DNA from: Phlebotomus papatasi
Lineage: Eukaryota; Arthropoda; Insecta; Diptera; Psychodidae
DNA: 64,000 bases
Assembly: GCF_024763615.1 (NCBI RefSeq)
Contig: NC_077223.1
Span: forward strand, 6,944,001-7,008,000
Reading direction: 5' to 3'
Shown: positions 44,411 through 55,577 of the stretch, in pieces
How positions within the stretch are numbered: the first letter of the stretch is position 1
Layout: the number at the start of each line of letters is the position of its first letter
The notes under the pieces: model-generated
Seen by the model: only the letters and a program-made list of their open reading frames with translations
Databases searched by the model: none
What the model was told of the DNA's origin: nothing
Made by a program: the position numbers and the translations under genes

Positions 44411-45005
44411 CAAAAAATCGTCCTTCCGAACAATGTTTGCAGGACGATTTGTTTGAGGCATTTGGACTCATACTAATTCTCAATGATCGGACTGAATAGT
44501 CTGTCCAGTAAGCGAGTACCGGTACCAAATCTGACCTATTTCTCCTGCAAGAGTGACAGCTATGATCTTCAGCAAGATTTTGGGATTGGGCTACAATCGA
44601 GTAGACTCACATCCTTTGGGAATTGCCGAGGCCGTTGTCCTTTTCATAAGTCTCAAACTCGCCTTCTACATTTGTTGGACATAGCTATTGTTATCGACAA
44701 CATAGAGGCAACTGGGACCGAGGACGCTGTGCTGCCATCTAGGAAGTGTTAAGGCCCGTTGTCCCTTGGGAACACGAACTTACTTCCGAAGATTACGAAT
44801 ACACTTACGAAGATTTGTACATTTCAAAATAATTATATGGCTTTGTAAATTATAGAGATTTCTAAATTATTTATTCGTTTTGTATTTAAAATTATGTGAA
44901 AAATATGAGACAGTATATTTTAGAGAACTTGTGAGTATTGCAATAAATGATAGGAAGATTTTATCCCAGACACGAACCGCTAATGTTGAATCTCCAAGAT
45001 TCCAG
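44411..45005. other. Gene-free stretch
   Basis: A hairpin AAATCGTCCT / AGGACGATTT lies at 44418-44451. 44520-44760 has balanced composition and one frame of 89 codons, not recognised. Confidence 0.45.
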
Positions 45006-45214
45006 TTATGCTGCTATTCCAATGTAAAAAGAACATATTTTTTGGAACTGAACTGTTCTCAAGTGATTCTGCATTATCGACTTTTCTTTGTATCGGTTCC
45101 TGTCACAATTAATCGGTGGGTTTTGAACACGGGGTAGAGAAAACAGTCGAGACAAGAACCAATACAAATAAAAGTCGATAATGCAGGAGCACTTGAGAAC
45201 AGTAACATTACTCT
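45006..45214. mobile_element. Family Q element, copy 5
   Basis: TGCTGCTATTCCAATGTAAA, CTGTTCTCAAGTGATTCTGC, CGACTTTTCTTTGTATCGGT and complements GATAATGCAGGAGCACTTGA. The loop is longer than in copy 3; the right outer end is missing. Confidence 0.75.
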
Positions 45215-47169
45215 TCTTTAAATGGGTCTTCAGTATCTTTGTCTAAAGGTTTTGATTGTGACTTTACTGTGACTATGTACTGGAAAGTCTGATAGTTCCT
45301 CAGCTTCGTCATAATTCTGGGACGGATTTAAGGAGAGCACACGCGTTGGTACAACAGATACTGTGCATTATTAATAACTCTCACTTGTTTGCCTCACAAC
45401 AATTTCCTTGGATTTTGAGTTGGATGAAGTGTCTCCTGAAGCCAGAGTATGTGCTCAACATTTTGGTAGAGGGCATTAATGTTTGATGATGGCGACACCA
45501 TCAGGTGACTTCTTCAAGAGGCAATACATGAATTTACAATCTTATCCATTGCAGCGTGAATTGGTCTGGAATATTCATTTTCAGGGTGCGCCTAGAGATG
45601 GAAAATGCCATCTCGAGTGAAAAGTTGTCGCTGCTGAAAACAATATGGGCATACAGGAGCAGGAGGTCGTGTGGTAAAAAAAAGCTGGACAGACAGCAAA
45701 AATGGGGACAGAAACGGATCGTGGGAAAATAAATTTTGGGGCTGGAACAAGCACTAAAAAAAATCACATGAACCAGGAATTGTGATAAATTAAATGCTGC
45801 TGTACTTTTTTTTTTCAAACCATCCTCCGGGTCAATGTCTTGTAACAACATTTTGTAACTTGCTTTTTTTTTCACTGCGGACATTGTCCATGGGAAAAAA
45901 AACTTTTCTGTGTCAGATTGTTAAAACGGAATTTCCCATGTTTTTCCTCCCATAGACACGGAATTTCTTTTACTGTGGCCAATTTTGTGGTGTCGCTCAT
46001 TAATTTTAACTAACCTTTCCGAGAAGAGGAACCATCTGCCATCGCGAAGTGAATGCCACTCGCTTTTTTGCATTTTCAACTCTTGGCACATTTTCATGTG
46101 TGATTTTTCCAAATTAGTAGCAACGGTAGCAAGTTTTTTTTACCAAATCCTGATGACATTTCGCAAATCTCAATTATAACTTTTGAATAGAGCTTTTGAG
46201 CTTCAGCCAACTAGTATATTCCGAGAAATAGCGCAAATTGGGCATTTTTAGAATTTTCAGAAAATCACAATTTATTCAAAGTTTGCAAAAAAATGAATTT
46301 TTTAAGCAATTTTGAGATATCTGAAAAAGTAGTGGATTAGTCCAATCAATGCCTTTTCTTTCGTTCTAACAATTTTTTAGCGGCAAATATTTGAAAGCTA
46401 TTTTGAGATTTCTTAACTGATTGTGACAAATTGAATTTACTTAAAAGGTATTTGAATTCCGGAGTCTGAAATTTTATTAGGTAGCCTTTATTCTTTTCAT
46501 TCATTTTATTTAATTTCAATTAAACAATAAATCAATCAATAAAAAATCCTGAGTTAAAATCGTAAAATATCTGCATAAATCAGTTTTAATAAACATTAAC
46601 CAATATTATTTTAATACAAACATTTTTAACTGAAATTTATTCTACTTCAATTGGATAATTGATACTGTAATTACAATTTTCAAAGTTGCTTTCAATTGTA
46701 TTTTTGTTAAAATGTGTACTCGGAATTTTGTAGAGAAGAGCAGGAATGTTTGGAACAGTTCGAACCATTCTTAGAGTAAGGTTGAAAGAAGTAAATAATA
46801 ATAATTAATTTAATTGCACCCGATTTTTATTTATTTAACCTAATTGTAAAATGAAATATCTTCTGCTAGGGTAAACAATATCTCAAAACCATGTATGTAT
46901 TAAATATCCCCCCTCTCGCCTAGTTCGAAATTAATAATACTTTAAATGAAAATTATAATTTATAAATTATTTAAATAAAAAACATGGAGTTAAAGTGAAA
47001 AATCCGCAAATTCATTATATGTGCAGTTGCTACAATAATTAATTCCTTTTCTGCTAAGGAGAAATAAATAGAAGTAATTTTTAGAAACATTTTGAGATTT
47101 TGAGATTTTAAAGCACTTAGAAAGACAATTTAATAAATTTTCAGTTGATAAAACATAAAATATCGTTAT
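45215..47169. other. Gene-free stretch
   Basis: Nearly 2 kb with no recognised family, gene or paired termini. 45215-46180 is more balanced in composition, 46180-47169 very AT-rich. Confidence 0.5.
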
Positions 47170-47374
47170 TAGAAAAGCTTTTCAAAATTTTACTCTTTTT
47201 GAATGCTTCAAGTGCTTCTGCATTATCGACTATTGCTTGTATTGGTTCATTGGTTCCTGTCTCGACTGTTTTCCCCAGTCCTGGCTGTGTTTGAACAACC
47301 AAACAGTTGTTACAGGAAACAATACATAGAAAGGTCGATAATGCAGAAGCACTTGAGAACAGTAATAGCACCAT
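47170..47374. mobile_element. Family Q element, copy 6
   Basis: TTCAAGTGCTTCTGCATTAT, CGACTATTGCTTGTATTGGT, CCTGTCTCGACTGTTTTCCC and complements to AGCACCATT. A short direct repeat GGTTCATTGGTTC sits in the left arm. Confidence 0.75.
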
Positions 47375-47565
47375 TAATGCCGGATTTGGATGGGGGCCCT
47401 GGGCCCACGGCATCGGGCCCCACATTTAAGTAGTTTACTATTGTCACAATGGTCACAAAGTCAGAATTATTAACATTGGGCCCTAACTAGTCTGTCTGTG
47501 AAAGAAGAAAGTAGATGATACAGAAAACATTGTAAGCAAAATTAACTCCAAAACAAAAAGATGTA

Positions 47566-48633
47566 GGGGAAGTGCTTATAATTTTGGACAGTCTGCATAT
47601 AAGCATCGATATCCTAAGTTTGAAGTGCCATACTTTCAATACTAATTGACTTTTCTTGTTACTCTCTTTTCAGAAGGATTGTTTAGAAACTTGGCAAGCT
47701 ATTTATCATCTCATTTTTACTAAAATTAGTTTTAATACGTTTAAAAATGAATTGATATGTAGAGGTGAATTTGACTCTTATTTTGGACAACTTGATTATT
47801 AATTTTTACAACTTGTGTGTAAATTTGGACAGATAATCCGCCTCAACAGGATGCCCATTGTTCTTCATTTTATGAACCAATCTTACCAAGTCCTCTTCCT
47901 GGTCATGTAAGGGAAACGTGGAATGTCACAAGACGCCCAGAAACTTTCCATATCATTCATTAAAGTGAGTTGACTTCGGTACTCCAAGTACGTGTGGATT
48001 CGCTCATTCCCTGCCCTTTCCGGGAGCCTTTCAAGGCATTTCTCACTGCATCTCTTTCGTAGAGATGATGCTCCTTCATTTCTCCAGGCATTTGTCCAAC
48101 CTAGTCATCACAAAAGTTAAAACTTCACGAAATTTCGTGAGAAAAACACCTGTCCAAAATAAGAATCATCACCTCACTGGTGAATGTCTTAAAAAATTTC
48201 CCATTTTTCACACGAAAAATATAATTCACAAGGCAAATCTCACTTCAGGTCAAATGTACAAATCATCAGTAACGTGAATCAACACAATACTCAATGAATA
48301 TTCAATAATATCACTCAAAAACAGCGAACAAACTTTGTTAGTACTTCACCAAAACTAAATAAGACTGAAGTAAGCCACGAAGTTCTGTCATATTTCTCGT
48401 AAGCAATTGCTCACACTGAATTTTCAACAAAGCAATTTCAACTCAAATCATATTCAAATTTTAACGTATTTAGTGTTAAAATATTCCAAAAAGAACAAAT
48501 ATTTAAATAGAATTCATTATTCATCAAATATTGGAATAAAAATCCATCATTTTAATCAATTTATTTTTAGTGTCCAATGTTATCCTCAAAGTGTCCAAAA
48601 TAAGAAACTGGACAAAATTAGAAGCATTTCCCC
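47566..48633 (-). mobile_element. Family A element, copy 3
   Basis: GGGGAAGTGCTTATAATTTT ... AAAATTAGAAGCATTTCCCC, TA at 47564-47565 and 48634-48635. Opposite orientation to copies 1 and 2. 1068 bp. Confidence 0.9.
47960..48091 (-). pseudogene. Pogo-like psq helix-turn-helix remnant (A copy 3)
   Basis: On the minus strand ATG at 48091 opens 43 codons beginning MPGEMKEHHLYERDAVRNAL and stopping at 47960 after the same out-of-frame GVPKST block. Same length and same break as copy 2. Confidence 0.6.
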
Positions 48634-48715
48634 TATGTGTGTAAATTTTTTTACTGTGTAGGAAAATTTATTGATGATTATGAAATAAATAACAAGATTT
48701 TATAGCTTTCTTAAT

Positions 48716-48976
48716 GGCCCCGGCACACCTTTTAGATCAGGAAAATTTCATAAGATCAAAATTCACATCCTTCTTTTTCTTTAAACATTTGCATATACCT
48801 ATCCCACTCTTTCGCACTCTTCTTCTTCTTTTGAATATCATACCAAATTAAATTTAGTTCATTCTGATTTTGACTCAGAAAGAAGTGGGATATACTTATG
48901 CAAATCTTTTGAGAAAGAAAGGGATGCGAATTTCGATTTAATGAAATTTTATCGATCTGAAAGGTGTGCCGAAGGC
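48716..48976. mobile_element. Family S MITE
   Basis: GGCCCCGGCACACCTTTTAG, ATCAGGAAAATTTCATAAGA ... TCGATCTGAAAGGTGTGCCG, AAGGC. Inverted ends of about 55 bp. 261 bp. It accounts for the lower part of a 169-codon minus-strand frame, which is therefore not a gene. Confidence 0.8.
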
Positions 48977-49480
48977 ATAATAAACTATTTTCAAATAAAT
49001 TTTCTTGAAGTTGTGAAAGGAGACTTGTTTTCAAAAGAATGGATAAATTGTCCGTTTCAGTGAAATAAGTGCTACTGAAGTAATAATCCGGACGCTCAAC
49101 GAGATAACGAGACATCAGGCGATGAAGATAAAAATGTTGAGGCAGCAAAATCAATCTCCAGTATCCGAGATAGTTCAAGGTGTTGTTACTTATGCCCTCC
49201 CGCTGTCTCATGAAAGAACATCTTGAGAGTAAAGGGGATATCGTCGAAGGTATTTTTGCACACAATAGTAAAATATTAAAATATTGTAGTAGAGAATAAA
49301 TTGTACCTTATTCGTTGCTTCTAAAGACTGTAAGGTCGACAGGCCTGAGGATTAGCCGAGAAACGGCTTAACGTAATTACATTAGAAATAATGGTTAAAC
49401 TACATTTCTATCATTTTCCACTAAGTTTTTTCTCGGCTTAAGTCGTAAGTGTGTCTAGGGCATAAGAAAGGACCCAAATA
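48977..49480. other. Gene-free stretch
   Basis: 48990-49265 is open on the minus strand but shows no known domain. 49340-49455 has an inverted pair around CTCGGCTTAAG that may be a degraded MITE. Confidence 0.4.
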
Positions 49481-49793
49481 TACTCAGGCTGATCCTCGAG
49501 AATATTTAGCTTGTATAATTTAGCAGATTGCCCAGAAAACATCGAACCCGAACGTCTTCCTGAAGTGGCGGAGGATCCACATGCATGGGCTGTTAATCTT
49601 GATGTCCTAAGTCCGCGACCCCAATAGGGATAAGCGGTTGAAAATTATGCTGATAATTTAGCAGTAAATATTTCAAACTGTCATACATTGGGGTCTTTTA
49701 GGTCTTATAGGTCCTGTACATAATTTTCCTTCACACAATCCTTTACTGCCAAATTTTACAGGCTAAATTTTCTTGAGGATCAGCCTGAGTGTA
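49481..49793. mobile_element. Element Y with nested LINE 3' end
   Basis: TACTCAGGCTGATCCTCGAG, AATATTTAGCTTGTA ... TACAGGCTAAATTTTCTTGA, GGATCAGCCTGAGTGTA. Inverted ends of about 36 bp; the insertion at 49527-49652 splits it. Confidence 0.75.
49527..49652 (+). mobile_element. 5'-truncated LINE copy with 12 bp target duplication
   Basis: Matches the last codons and 3' end of the LINE at 52469-53111: GAACCCGAACGTCTTCCTGA, AGTGGCGGAGGATC, GACCCCAATAGGGATAAGCG. Flanked by ATAATTTAGCAG at 49515-49526 and 49653-49664. The tail lacks the TGAA repeats of the longer copy. Extreme 5' truncation is typical of LINE insertion. Confidence 0.85.
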
Positions 49794-50458
49794 TTTATAC
49801 CCCTATGCGCTACTGTTTTAATTCAGAACCCCTAATGAGCTGGTATCCTGATGCTCGCAGTCAGTCCATCGGTGACTGGATCAGTCTCGTCTCCTTCAAG
49901 TAACAGGTAATAGCTTGTAAATTTTCTAGGATGAATCGTTCTCATTCTTGTGAACCAGATGACCTACAATAGAGGACCGGAGAATTCCGGGAATGGGGAA
50001 GTTTAGAAAACGCAAAATTTTCTAAAATCTTTCGGCTTTAAGCTTCAAGTCTAAAACTAATATTTCTTCTAATTTTGGTTTTAAGAATTCTTGCTTTCTT
50101 CATTTTCGGCATTCTTAGTGAGATTGATAAATTGCCCTATTTCCGACACTCAACGGTCCCCTATCATTGAGATTACTCCTCGGCAAACACTCAAAAGAGA
50201 TGACCATCCTGTTTATGTATTTACTTGATGAAGTCACCTTTTGGAAGCGTTTGTATATTTGATGGTTGTATCGATATCGAAATCATCCCTCCTAAATTAC
50301 GTAACTAAAAGATGCGGCATAAAATTCTTCTCTCAAACGCGACCATGTTCGCAATTCTGTTTGCTGAGAAGCCTCATGTAAAGATTATCAGGACTATAAT
50401 CCTGTATAATAAGATATTTTTCTAATTCTCTTGTAAAAAAGCGCTTAGTAAAAGCTTA
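49794..50458. other. Gene-free stretch
   Basis: No features recognised. Confidence 0.5.
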
Positions 50459-50654
50459 GGGGAAGTGGGGCACTTTTGAATGGGGGCAGCTTTGTAATTG
50501 GATTTTTTCACCTATTTTTAAATAAAATCGTGCCTTATCATGATATAATTTAACTTTACAAACAGATTGAGAAGCTAAATTCCATTATGGTATGGCTCAA
50601 TTCCATTTCAAAATATGAGAAAAATCCCAATTTCAAAACTGCTCCACTTTCCTC
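50459..50654. mobile_element. Family J MITE, copy 2
   Basis: GGGGAAGTGGGGCACTTTTG ... CAAAACTGCTCCACTTTCCTC, TA both sides. Interior TTTTCACCTATTTTTAAATA and TCATGATATAAT match copy 1. Confidence 0.85.
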
Positions 50655-51662
50655 TAAATTAAGCAAATTAAATTATCTTTTGAATTTTTTAAAGTTTTAT
50701 ATAATTAAAGTAGAGAGAAAATAATTGTTCTTGGAATTAAAGCATCGATATGAAGCATTTTTTTCCTTTTCACGTTACCACAGAAATTCACAATCATCAT
50801 TATTGATTCATCATAATTTTAAGGTATTCAGTTATCATAATGCAAAAGCAAAGACAGGAAATTATGGAAAACAATAGACCAAGTACTAGCATAATGAATG
50901 AGAATATTGCCATCAATCTTGAAGAGAATAAAATTTAGAATTACAGTGAGAGAATAATGAAAATCATGCTCTTCTTAATATCGAGAAAATTTTCAATAAT
51001 AGTACTAAACATAAAGATTCAAATAAGAAAAATAGGAAGATAATTGCAATGTCAATGAGGATAAAACGCTGAACGAGCAGAAAAAGAACTTAAAATATCT
51101 AAAAGTGACAAGAAAAATCCAACCTTATAAGTTCAATATGTTTTTATGACAATGAGTCCAAAAAATCTGATTTCCGGCACAGATGTCATTTATATTAAAA
51201 AGGAGGCATTAGTCTCAAAAGTTTACCCAAAAAATTTCAAAATTATTAAATTTGAAAAAATTTCATTTTTATCGGTGAAAGTTCATTGTATTTCCAACAA
51301 GTTATGAGCCGATATTGATTTTAATTTAAAACTCTATGCGTCATTTTAATTTTTTTTTGATGAGATCAATTTCTTGATATTTTAAAATACAAGAAAATAG
51401 ATAACAAAGCATCCTAGCTTTGCGGAGTGCTCGCATTCACGAGAAAGAACTCTCCGCGTATTTTCTGTTTGCATGCAATTTAGGTGCATACCGGTTTACT
51501 TATTCGTAATAAAGAAATCCGAAATAAAAAAAATGCTAAAGAAAAGTACATTTTAGAATATTTTTGCATGAGTAACATGCCGATGCACAAATAAAAAGGA
51601 ATAATAGAGGAAAGTAAATCAATTACGAAAAAATCGTAACTTTTCGAATTCGTAATAAAGAA
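50655..51662. other. Gene-free stretch with one dispersed repeat
   Basis: 51402-51478 matches 16146-16220 in reverse (GCTTTGCGGAGTGCTCGCAT, CACGAGAAAGAACTCTC). The rest shows nothing recognisable. Confidence 0.5.
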
Positions 51663-51733
51663 TTAGAAAAACGGACCCTTCAAAGTGTTTAAACTTTCAT
51701 CTTCGAAAATTCGATATCGAAATATTTTTCGGG

Positions 51734-52017
51734 GTCTTGGTCAAAATCTCGAAAGCCAAAATCCCAAACGCCAAAATTCCGAAATCCTAAACCCCAAATG
51801 AGCCAAAATCCCGAAAGCTAAAATTCCGATTTTTTCAAAGTGTCCTAGCTACTCCCGGGATTGCACGCACGCTTGTTGGAGGCAAAGGGAAATTTTCTGT
51901 GTCTTGAGAAATTATTCTACACATTATCCTCCATATAATTTCATCCCTTCCAGGATTTTCAACATTCGGGATTTTGACTTTTGGGATTTTGGCTTTCGGG
52001 ATTTTGACTGCCTCCGG
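51734..52017. mobile_element. Family O element, copy 2, with 8 bp target duplication
   Basis: 284 bp. Ends made of GCCAAAATCCC-type words, core GAGGCAAAGGGAAATTTTCT as in copy 1. TTTTTCGG stands on both sides (51726-51733 and 52018-52025), and N copy 4 near 53458 shows the single TTTTTCGG of the empty site. Eight bases suits hAT, P or a few other superfamilies; the termini are too unlike known ones to choose. Confidence 0.85.
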
Positions 52018-52330
52018 TTTTTCGGATATAAATATTTAAGGACGAGATATTCGCCTTGAATACCTCCAAAGTGTCAAAACATATTCGGATATGAAAAAAA
52101 TCTAGGAGCCGTTTTCGAAATAAACTTTTGGCCCAAAATTTGGCGTTCGGGATTTTGGCCTTCGGAATTTTGGAGTTCGGGATTTTGACTGCCTCCGGTT
52201 TTTCGGATATAAATATTTAAGGACGAGATATTCGCCTTGAATACCTCCAAAGTGTCAAAACATATTCGAAAATGAAAAAAAATCTAGGAGCCGTTTTCGA
52301 AGTAAACTAAATACACATGGTTTTGGAGGT
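52006..52330 (+). repeat. Local tandem duplication, 181 bp period
   Basis: GACTGCCTCCGGTTTTTCGG, ATATAAATATTTAAGGACGA and following bases start at 52006 and again at 52187, almost identical for about 120 bp. The junction joins the end of the O element to N sequence, so the duplication came after the O insertion. Confidence 0.85.
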
Positions 52331-52468
52331 GAATAGCTAGAGAGATTGCCCTAGATAACATTGATTTATGGAGAGGGTCGTCGAAGACCAGAAGTTGATA
52401 CTTATTACAGTAGACTCTCGCTCAATCGGCTCTTTTTCAAAATCGGGCGAATAAATTCGTTTGCAATT

Positions 52469-53111
52469 CATTCATTCATTCATTCATTTTCAACCGCTTA
52501 TCCCTATTGGGGTCGCGGGCCCATGACATCCAAATTAGCAGCCCACGCTTGTCGATCCTCCGCCACTTCAGGAAAATGTTCGGGTTCGATCCCGAGGCGT
52601 TCCAAGGCAAGATTCTGAATTTGATTCAGCCACCTTGTCCTAGGTCTGCCTCGAGGCCGAGGTCTCCTCACAATGGCTTGCATAGCTTTTCTGGGGAATC
52701 TTTCTTCATTCATGCGTTGAACATGTCCATACCATCGAAGTTGTGATCTCTCAATCCGAAGAAGCAGCTCCTCGACTCTTAGTTCCTCACGAACGGCCAC
52801 ATTCCTCACTCGATCTCTACGAGTGATTCCCTTAACCGCTCGAAGGTACCTCATCTCGGCAGCTTGTACTCGCGATCTTACCCTTTCGGTCATTACCCAA
52901 ATCTCATGACCATAGGTGAGAATAGGAATGAACACGGCTTTAAAGACCGATAATTTAGCCGATCGACTAAGCTCGACCTTCCTCAGCACGCTTCTGCCAA
53001 GCTCCCTCATTACTGCAGAAGCCTGACCGATTCGCGACGAGAGTTCTGCCTCCATCCTACCATCACTCGTGAATAACACCCCGAGATATTCACGAGTGAT
53101 GGTAGGATGCG
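52469..53111 (-). mobile_element. 5'-truncated LINE with 12 bp target duplication and 5' snapback
   Basis: Flanked by TCGTTTGCAATT (52457-52468 and 53112-53123). The 3' end on the minus strand is a run of TGAA units rather than poly-A, as in CR1/L2/RTE-type elements. The 5' end carries an inverted duplication (53087-53108 is the exact complement of 53054-53075). Confidence 0.9.
52504..53086 (-). pseudogene. LINE ORF2 C-terminus (reverse transcriptase thumb and tail)
   Basis: The frame has no stop for about 190 codons. It begins at YLGVLFTSDGRMEAEL, the block that follows the reverse-transcriptase active site in non-LTR elements, continues through SVFKAVFIPILTYGHEIW (the conserved L-YG-E-W block), an arginine-rich stretch RVQAAEMRYLRAVKG, the C-terminal SQLRWYGHVQRM motif, and ends PRPQ. 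The palm with the YADD site and the endonuclease are absent because of 5' truncation; residues encoded beyond 53086 come from the inverted duplication and flank, not from the LINE. The intact frame suggests a fairly young insertion. Confidence 0.9.
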
Positions 53112-53384
53112 TCGTTTGCAATTTTCACGTTTAATTATGAAGTAAATTTGCTCAAATTCGCTGTAGTTCCTCTTATTTTATCATTATTCCTTATAATTGA
53201 GCGCTTTTTGTGGATTTTACAGTGACTTTGATACCAAAATCTATCGATAATTTGGATAACGTTTTACCCCATATGCCCGATTGAGAGAGAATCTACTGTA
53301 TCATTTGGTCTGTAACCGTGTCACGAGCTTTCGAACAAGTAAAACAGATTTGAGAAATTTCAATACCTTTCTAAAAAAAAAAAA

Positions 53385-53705
53385 AAAAAAATCGGTTGAA
53401 AAATAGTCCCTTCAAAGTCGTTAGACTTTGACTTTTCCAAAAATCGATATCGAAATGTTTTTCGGACATAAGTGCCTAAGGACGAATTATTAACCTTGAA
53501 TACATCCATATCATATTCGAAAATGAAAATAATTTTAGGAGCCGTTTTCGAAATACAACAAAGCACATGGTTTTGGAGAAAAAAGAGGGGGATGGAGAAA
53601 ATTACAAAAAAAAATTATTGTCCTAATGTTGACTTACAGAGGGGGGCCTCGAAGACCGAAAGTCGATATCTCTTACCGTTTGGCCCGTAGCCGTGTCACA
53701 AGTTA
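53385..53705 (+). repeat. Family N long repeat, copy 4 (least interrupted)
   Basis: Contains all landmarks without insertions: CCCTTCAAAGTCGTTAGACT, TCGATATCGAAATGTTTTTC, CATATTCGAAAATGAAAA, GTTGACTTACAGAGGGGGGC, AAAGTCGATATCTCTTACCG, TTTGGCCCGTAGCCGTGTCA. It follows copy 3 directly after an A18 run. Confidence 0.75.
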
Positions 53706-55202
53706 AAAAGGTGGATTATATGACTGTCCTGTCTTTGAGTTCGAACAGGTATGTATAAATGCAACATTTTTGCTTTTGCTTACATAAAACTGACGTTAAA
53801 TTTTTGAAGGAAAATCAAACATTTCAATTTCTATTACTCTGTTTCATCCGCCAATTTGTTATTAGAAATCTCAACAAGTATGACATTTTTAAAAAGTTCG
53901 TAACATTCGTTTGAAATTGACACATCAAATGGTATACACGTGTCCAACGTAAAGTGTTTTGAATTTACGAAGAGGGAAAAACTTAGAAAACCAATGAGCA
54001 CTGACATACTGACATGAGTCCTTGAAGTCAATCATCTGGAAAAATAACAATGATTTTCCAGTATTTCAAGGCGCCTGCCTAACACATTTTCCGCTGAAGA
54101 AAGACAGGGAAAGGCCATGAAAAATGAGAGGGTGGCAAAAGACAAAAAGAATATTAAATGATGATAACCGTTTTCCCCCTTTTTTCCACAGACAACCTCA
54201 TCTCCGCCTCTTTCCATACCAAATTAATGATCGCATTTTTCCCTAATTTAATTTTGGCGCCCTTTTGTCTTGCCCATCCCGTGGCTTGAGTTGAAGAGTC
54301 GGCAACAATTCTTGTGCCACTCTTTAGAACCTCCTCAACGTCACTTCTTCGCTTAGCTATTTCCGTGGTGTAAAGCACCTTTAATGGCTTTCTTTGTCAT
54401 CACAATGTTCTCTTTCTGCAGTTTGTTCTGCTTTCGAGCCCTTCCGCCCATTGCGATGCCAGAACATTTCCACCCTTAAATTGTTTTGATGGAAGGCTGA
54501 GGGATGGTTTCACTACATACTCCGTGAAATCGTGCCACACGGCCAGGGCGGGAAAATGCATCATTAATAACACTTCATACCCTTGTCGCTTCATTCAAAA
54601 ATTACAGAGCTCCACTCATTTTTTTTTCACCTAGCCCACTAATTACGTCCCTTGGGAGGGCGCTATAAGCACGCCGTAGGTTCTGGTATCAATTTTCCAA
54701 GTGTCCCCCATTGACACCCGCAAAAGTGTACTCGCGGTCCACAATTGAGGGGTTCCTCCCACTGTCAAGAACACATGTCAAAGCACGATAAATAGCGTGT
54801 TCTAAGCATATAAATTCGGCCTCATTATAGTGCGAGAATTCGGAAGTCAGCGACCAAAAAAGGACGGCGGAAGTGTTATTTTAGCTCCCCTTCTTGGACT
54901 CCGCACCTGTCTAATATACATATATTAGGGACCAGATGAATAGAAAATTACCCTCGACCCAACAGTGACCGCAATTGATGCCTGAATGTATTTAAAGACT
55001 CAGAACGAATATGCTTGAGGTGATTTCTTTAGCTTTCGTCCGATAACCTTTAGAGAAAGTCCAAAATAAGAGACAAAATAAACATTTTTGGTCAGTCAAT
55101 TCGCTTTTTGGTCAGTAAACAAACCAATATTAAATCGCTTTAGGTCATATAAAGTCCTGAAGATTGTTTTTTTATTTTTTCTTAGAATATTTCGAAATAT
55201 TA
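53706..55202. other. Gene-free stretch
   Basis: No family match. 54030-54900 has balanced composition. A TATAAATTCGG box lies at 54811 with no recognisable gene downstream, so I do not call a promoter. Confidence 0.5.
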
Positions 55203-55577
55203 GGGTATATGTACCAAATTTCGGCCAGCTTGTAATTTCGACCACGTTTTGCTCCTCAAATCTCCATGAATTTTAAGTGTTTGTATACTCTAGCTGGTGT
55301 GAAAAAGACATTGGAAGAATTCCGGAAGACTAAAGAACTATGAAAATGAAGGTGGCCGAAATAGGCCACCAAAGCAATGCCTACATTTTTATCCGTTTTA
55401 AAATGTATTAAGAACGATTTTAAAGTAAATAAAGACGATAAACTGTCTACAAGGTTCCAAGCAACACTTCTTAAAATGAAGTAACAAAAATAGTCAATAC
55501 GTATAAAAAATATTGCACTTAAAACTTGAGACTTTGGCGCTTGCATACAACTACGCCGAAATTTGACACACTTACCC
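55203..55577 (+). mobile_element. Family E element, copy 3
   Basis: GGGTATATGTACCAAATTTC ... GCCGAAATTTGACACACTTA, CCC; TA at 55201-55202 and 55578-55579. The shortest complete E, 375 bp. Frame GVKKTLEEFRKTKEL-stop recurs. Confidence 0.85.

Larger units (their letters stand above)
52408..53298. mobile_element. Pogo/Tigger-type MITE (H) carrying a LINE
   Basis: CAGTAGACTCTCGCTCAATC and CGATTGAGAGAGAATCTACTG-like right end, TA both sides (52406-52407 and 53299-53300). Without the LINE it is about 236 bp. CAGTAGACTCTC-type ends next to TA are typical of pogo-like elements of invertebrates. N copy 1 near 9625 gives the empty site. Confidence 0.85.
51663..53345 (+). repeat. Family N long repeat, copy 3, heavily interrupted
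   Basis: N landmarks occur in order: CTTCAAAGTGTTTAAACTTT, CGATATCGAAATATTTTTCGG, then (after an O element and a local duplication) CATATTCGAAAATG, ACATGGTTTTGGAGG, TTGATTTATGGAGAGGGTCG, AAGACCAGAAGTTGATAC, then (after the pogo-type MITE) TGTGTCACGAGC-like GTAACCGTGTCACGAGC. Comparing with copy 4 shows what was inserted. Confidence 0.75.

Noticed and set aside
48756..49265. 169-codon open frame on the minus strand
   Set aside because: Its lower part lies within the S MITE inverted repeats, and the rest has no recognisable domain or supporting codon pattern.
54811..54860. TATA box-like TATAAATTCGG with an initiator-like TCAG downstream
   Set aside because: No reading frame or splice pattern follows; such words are expected by chance in AT-rich DNA.
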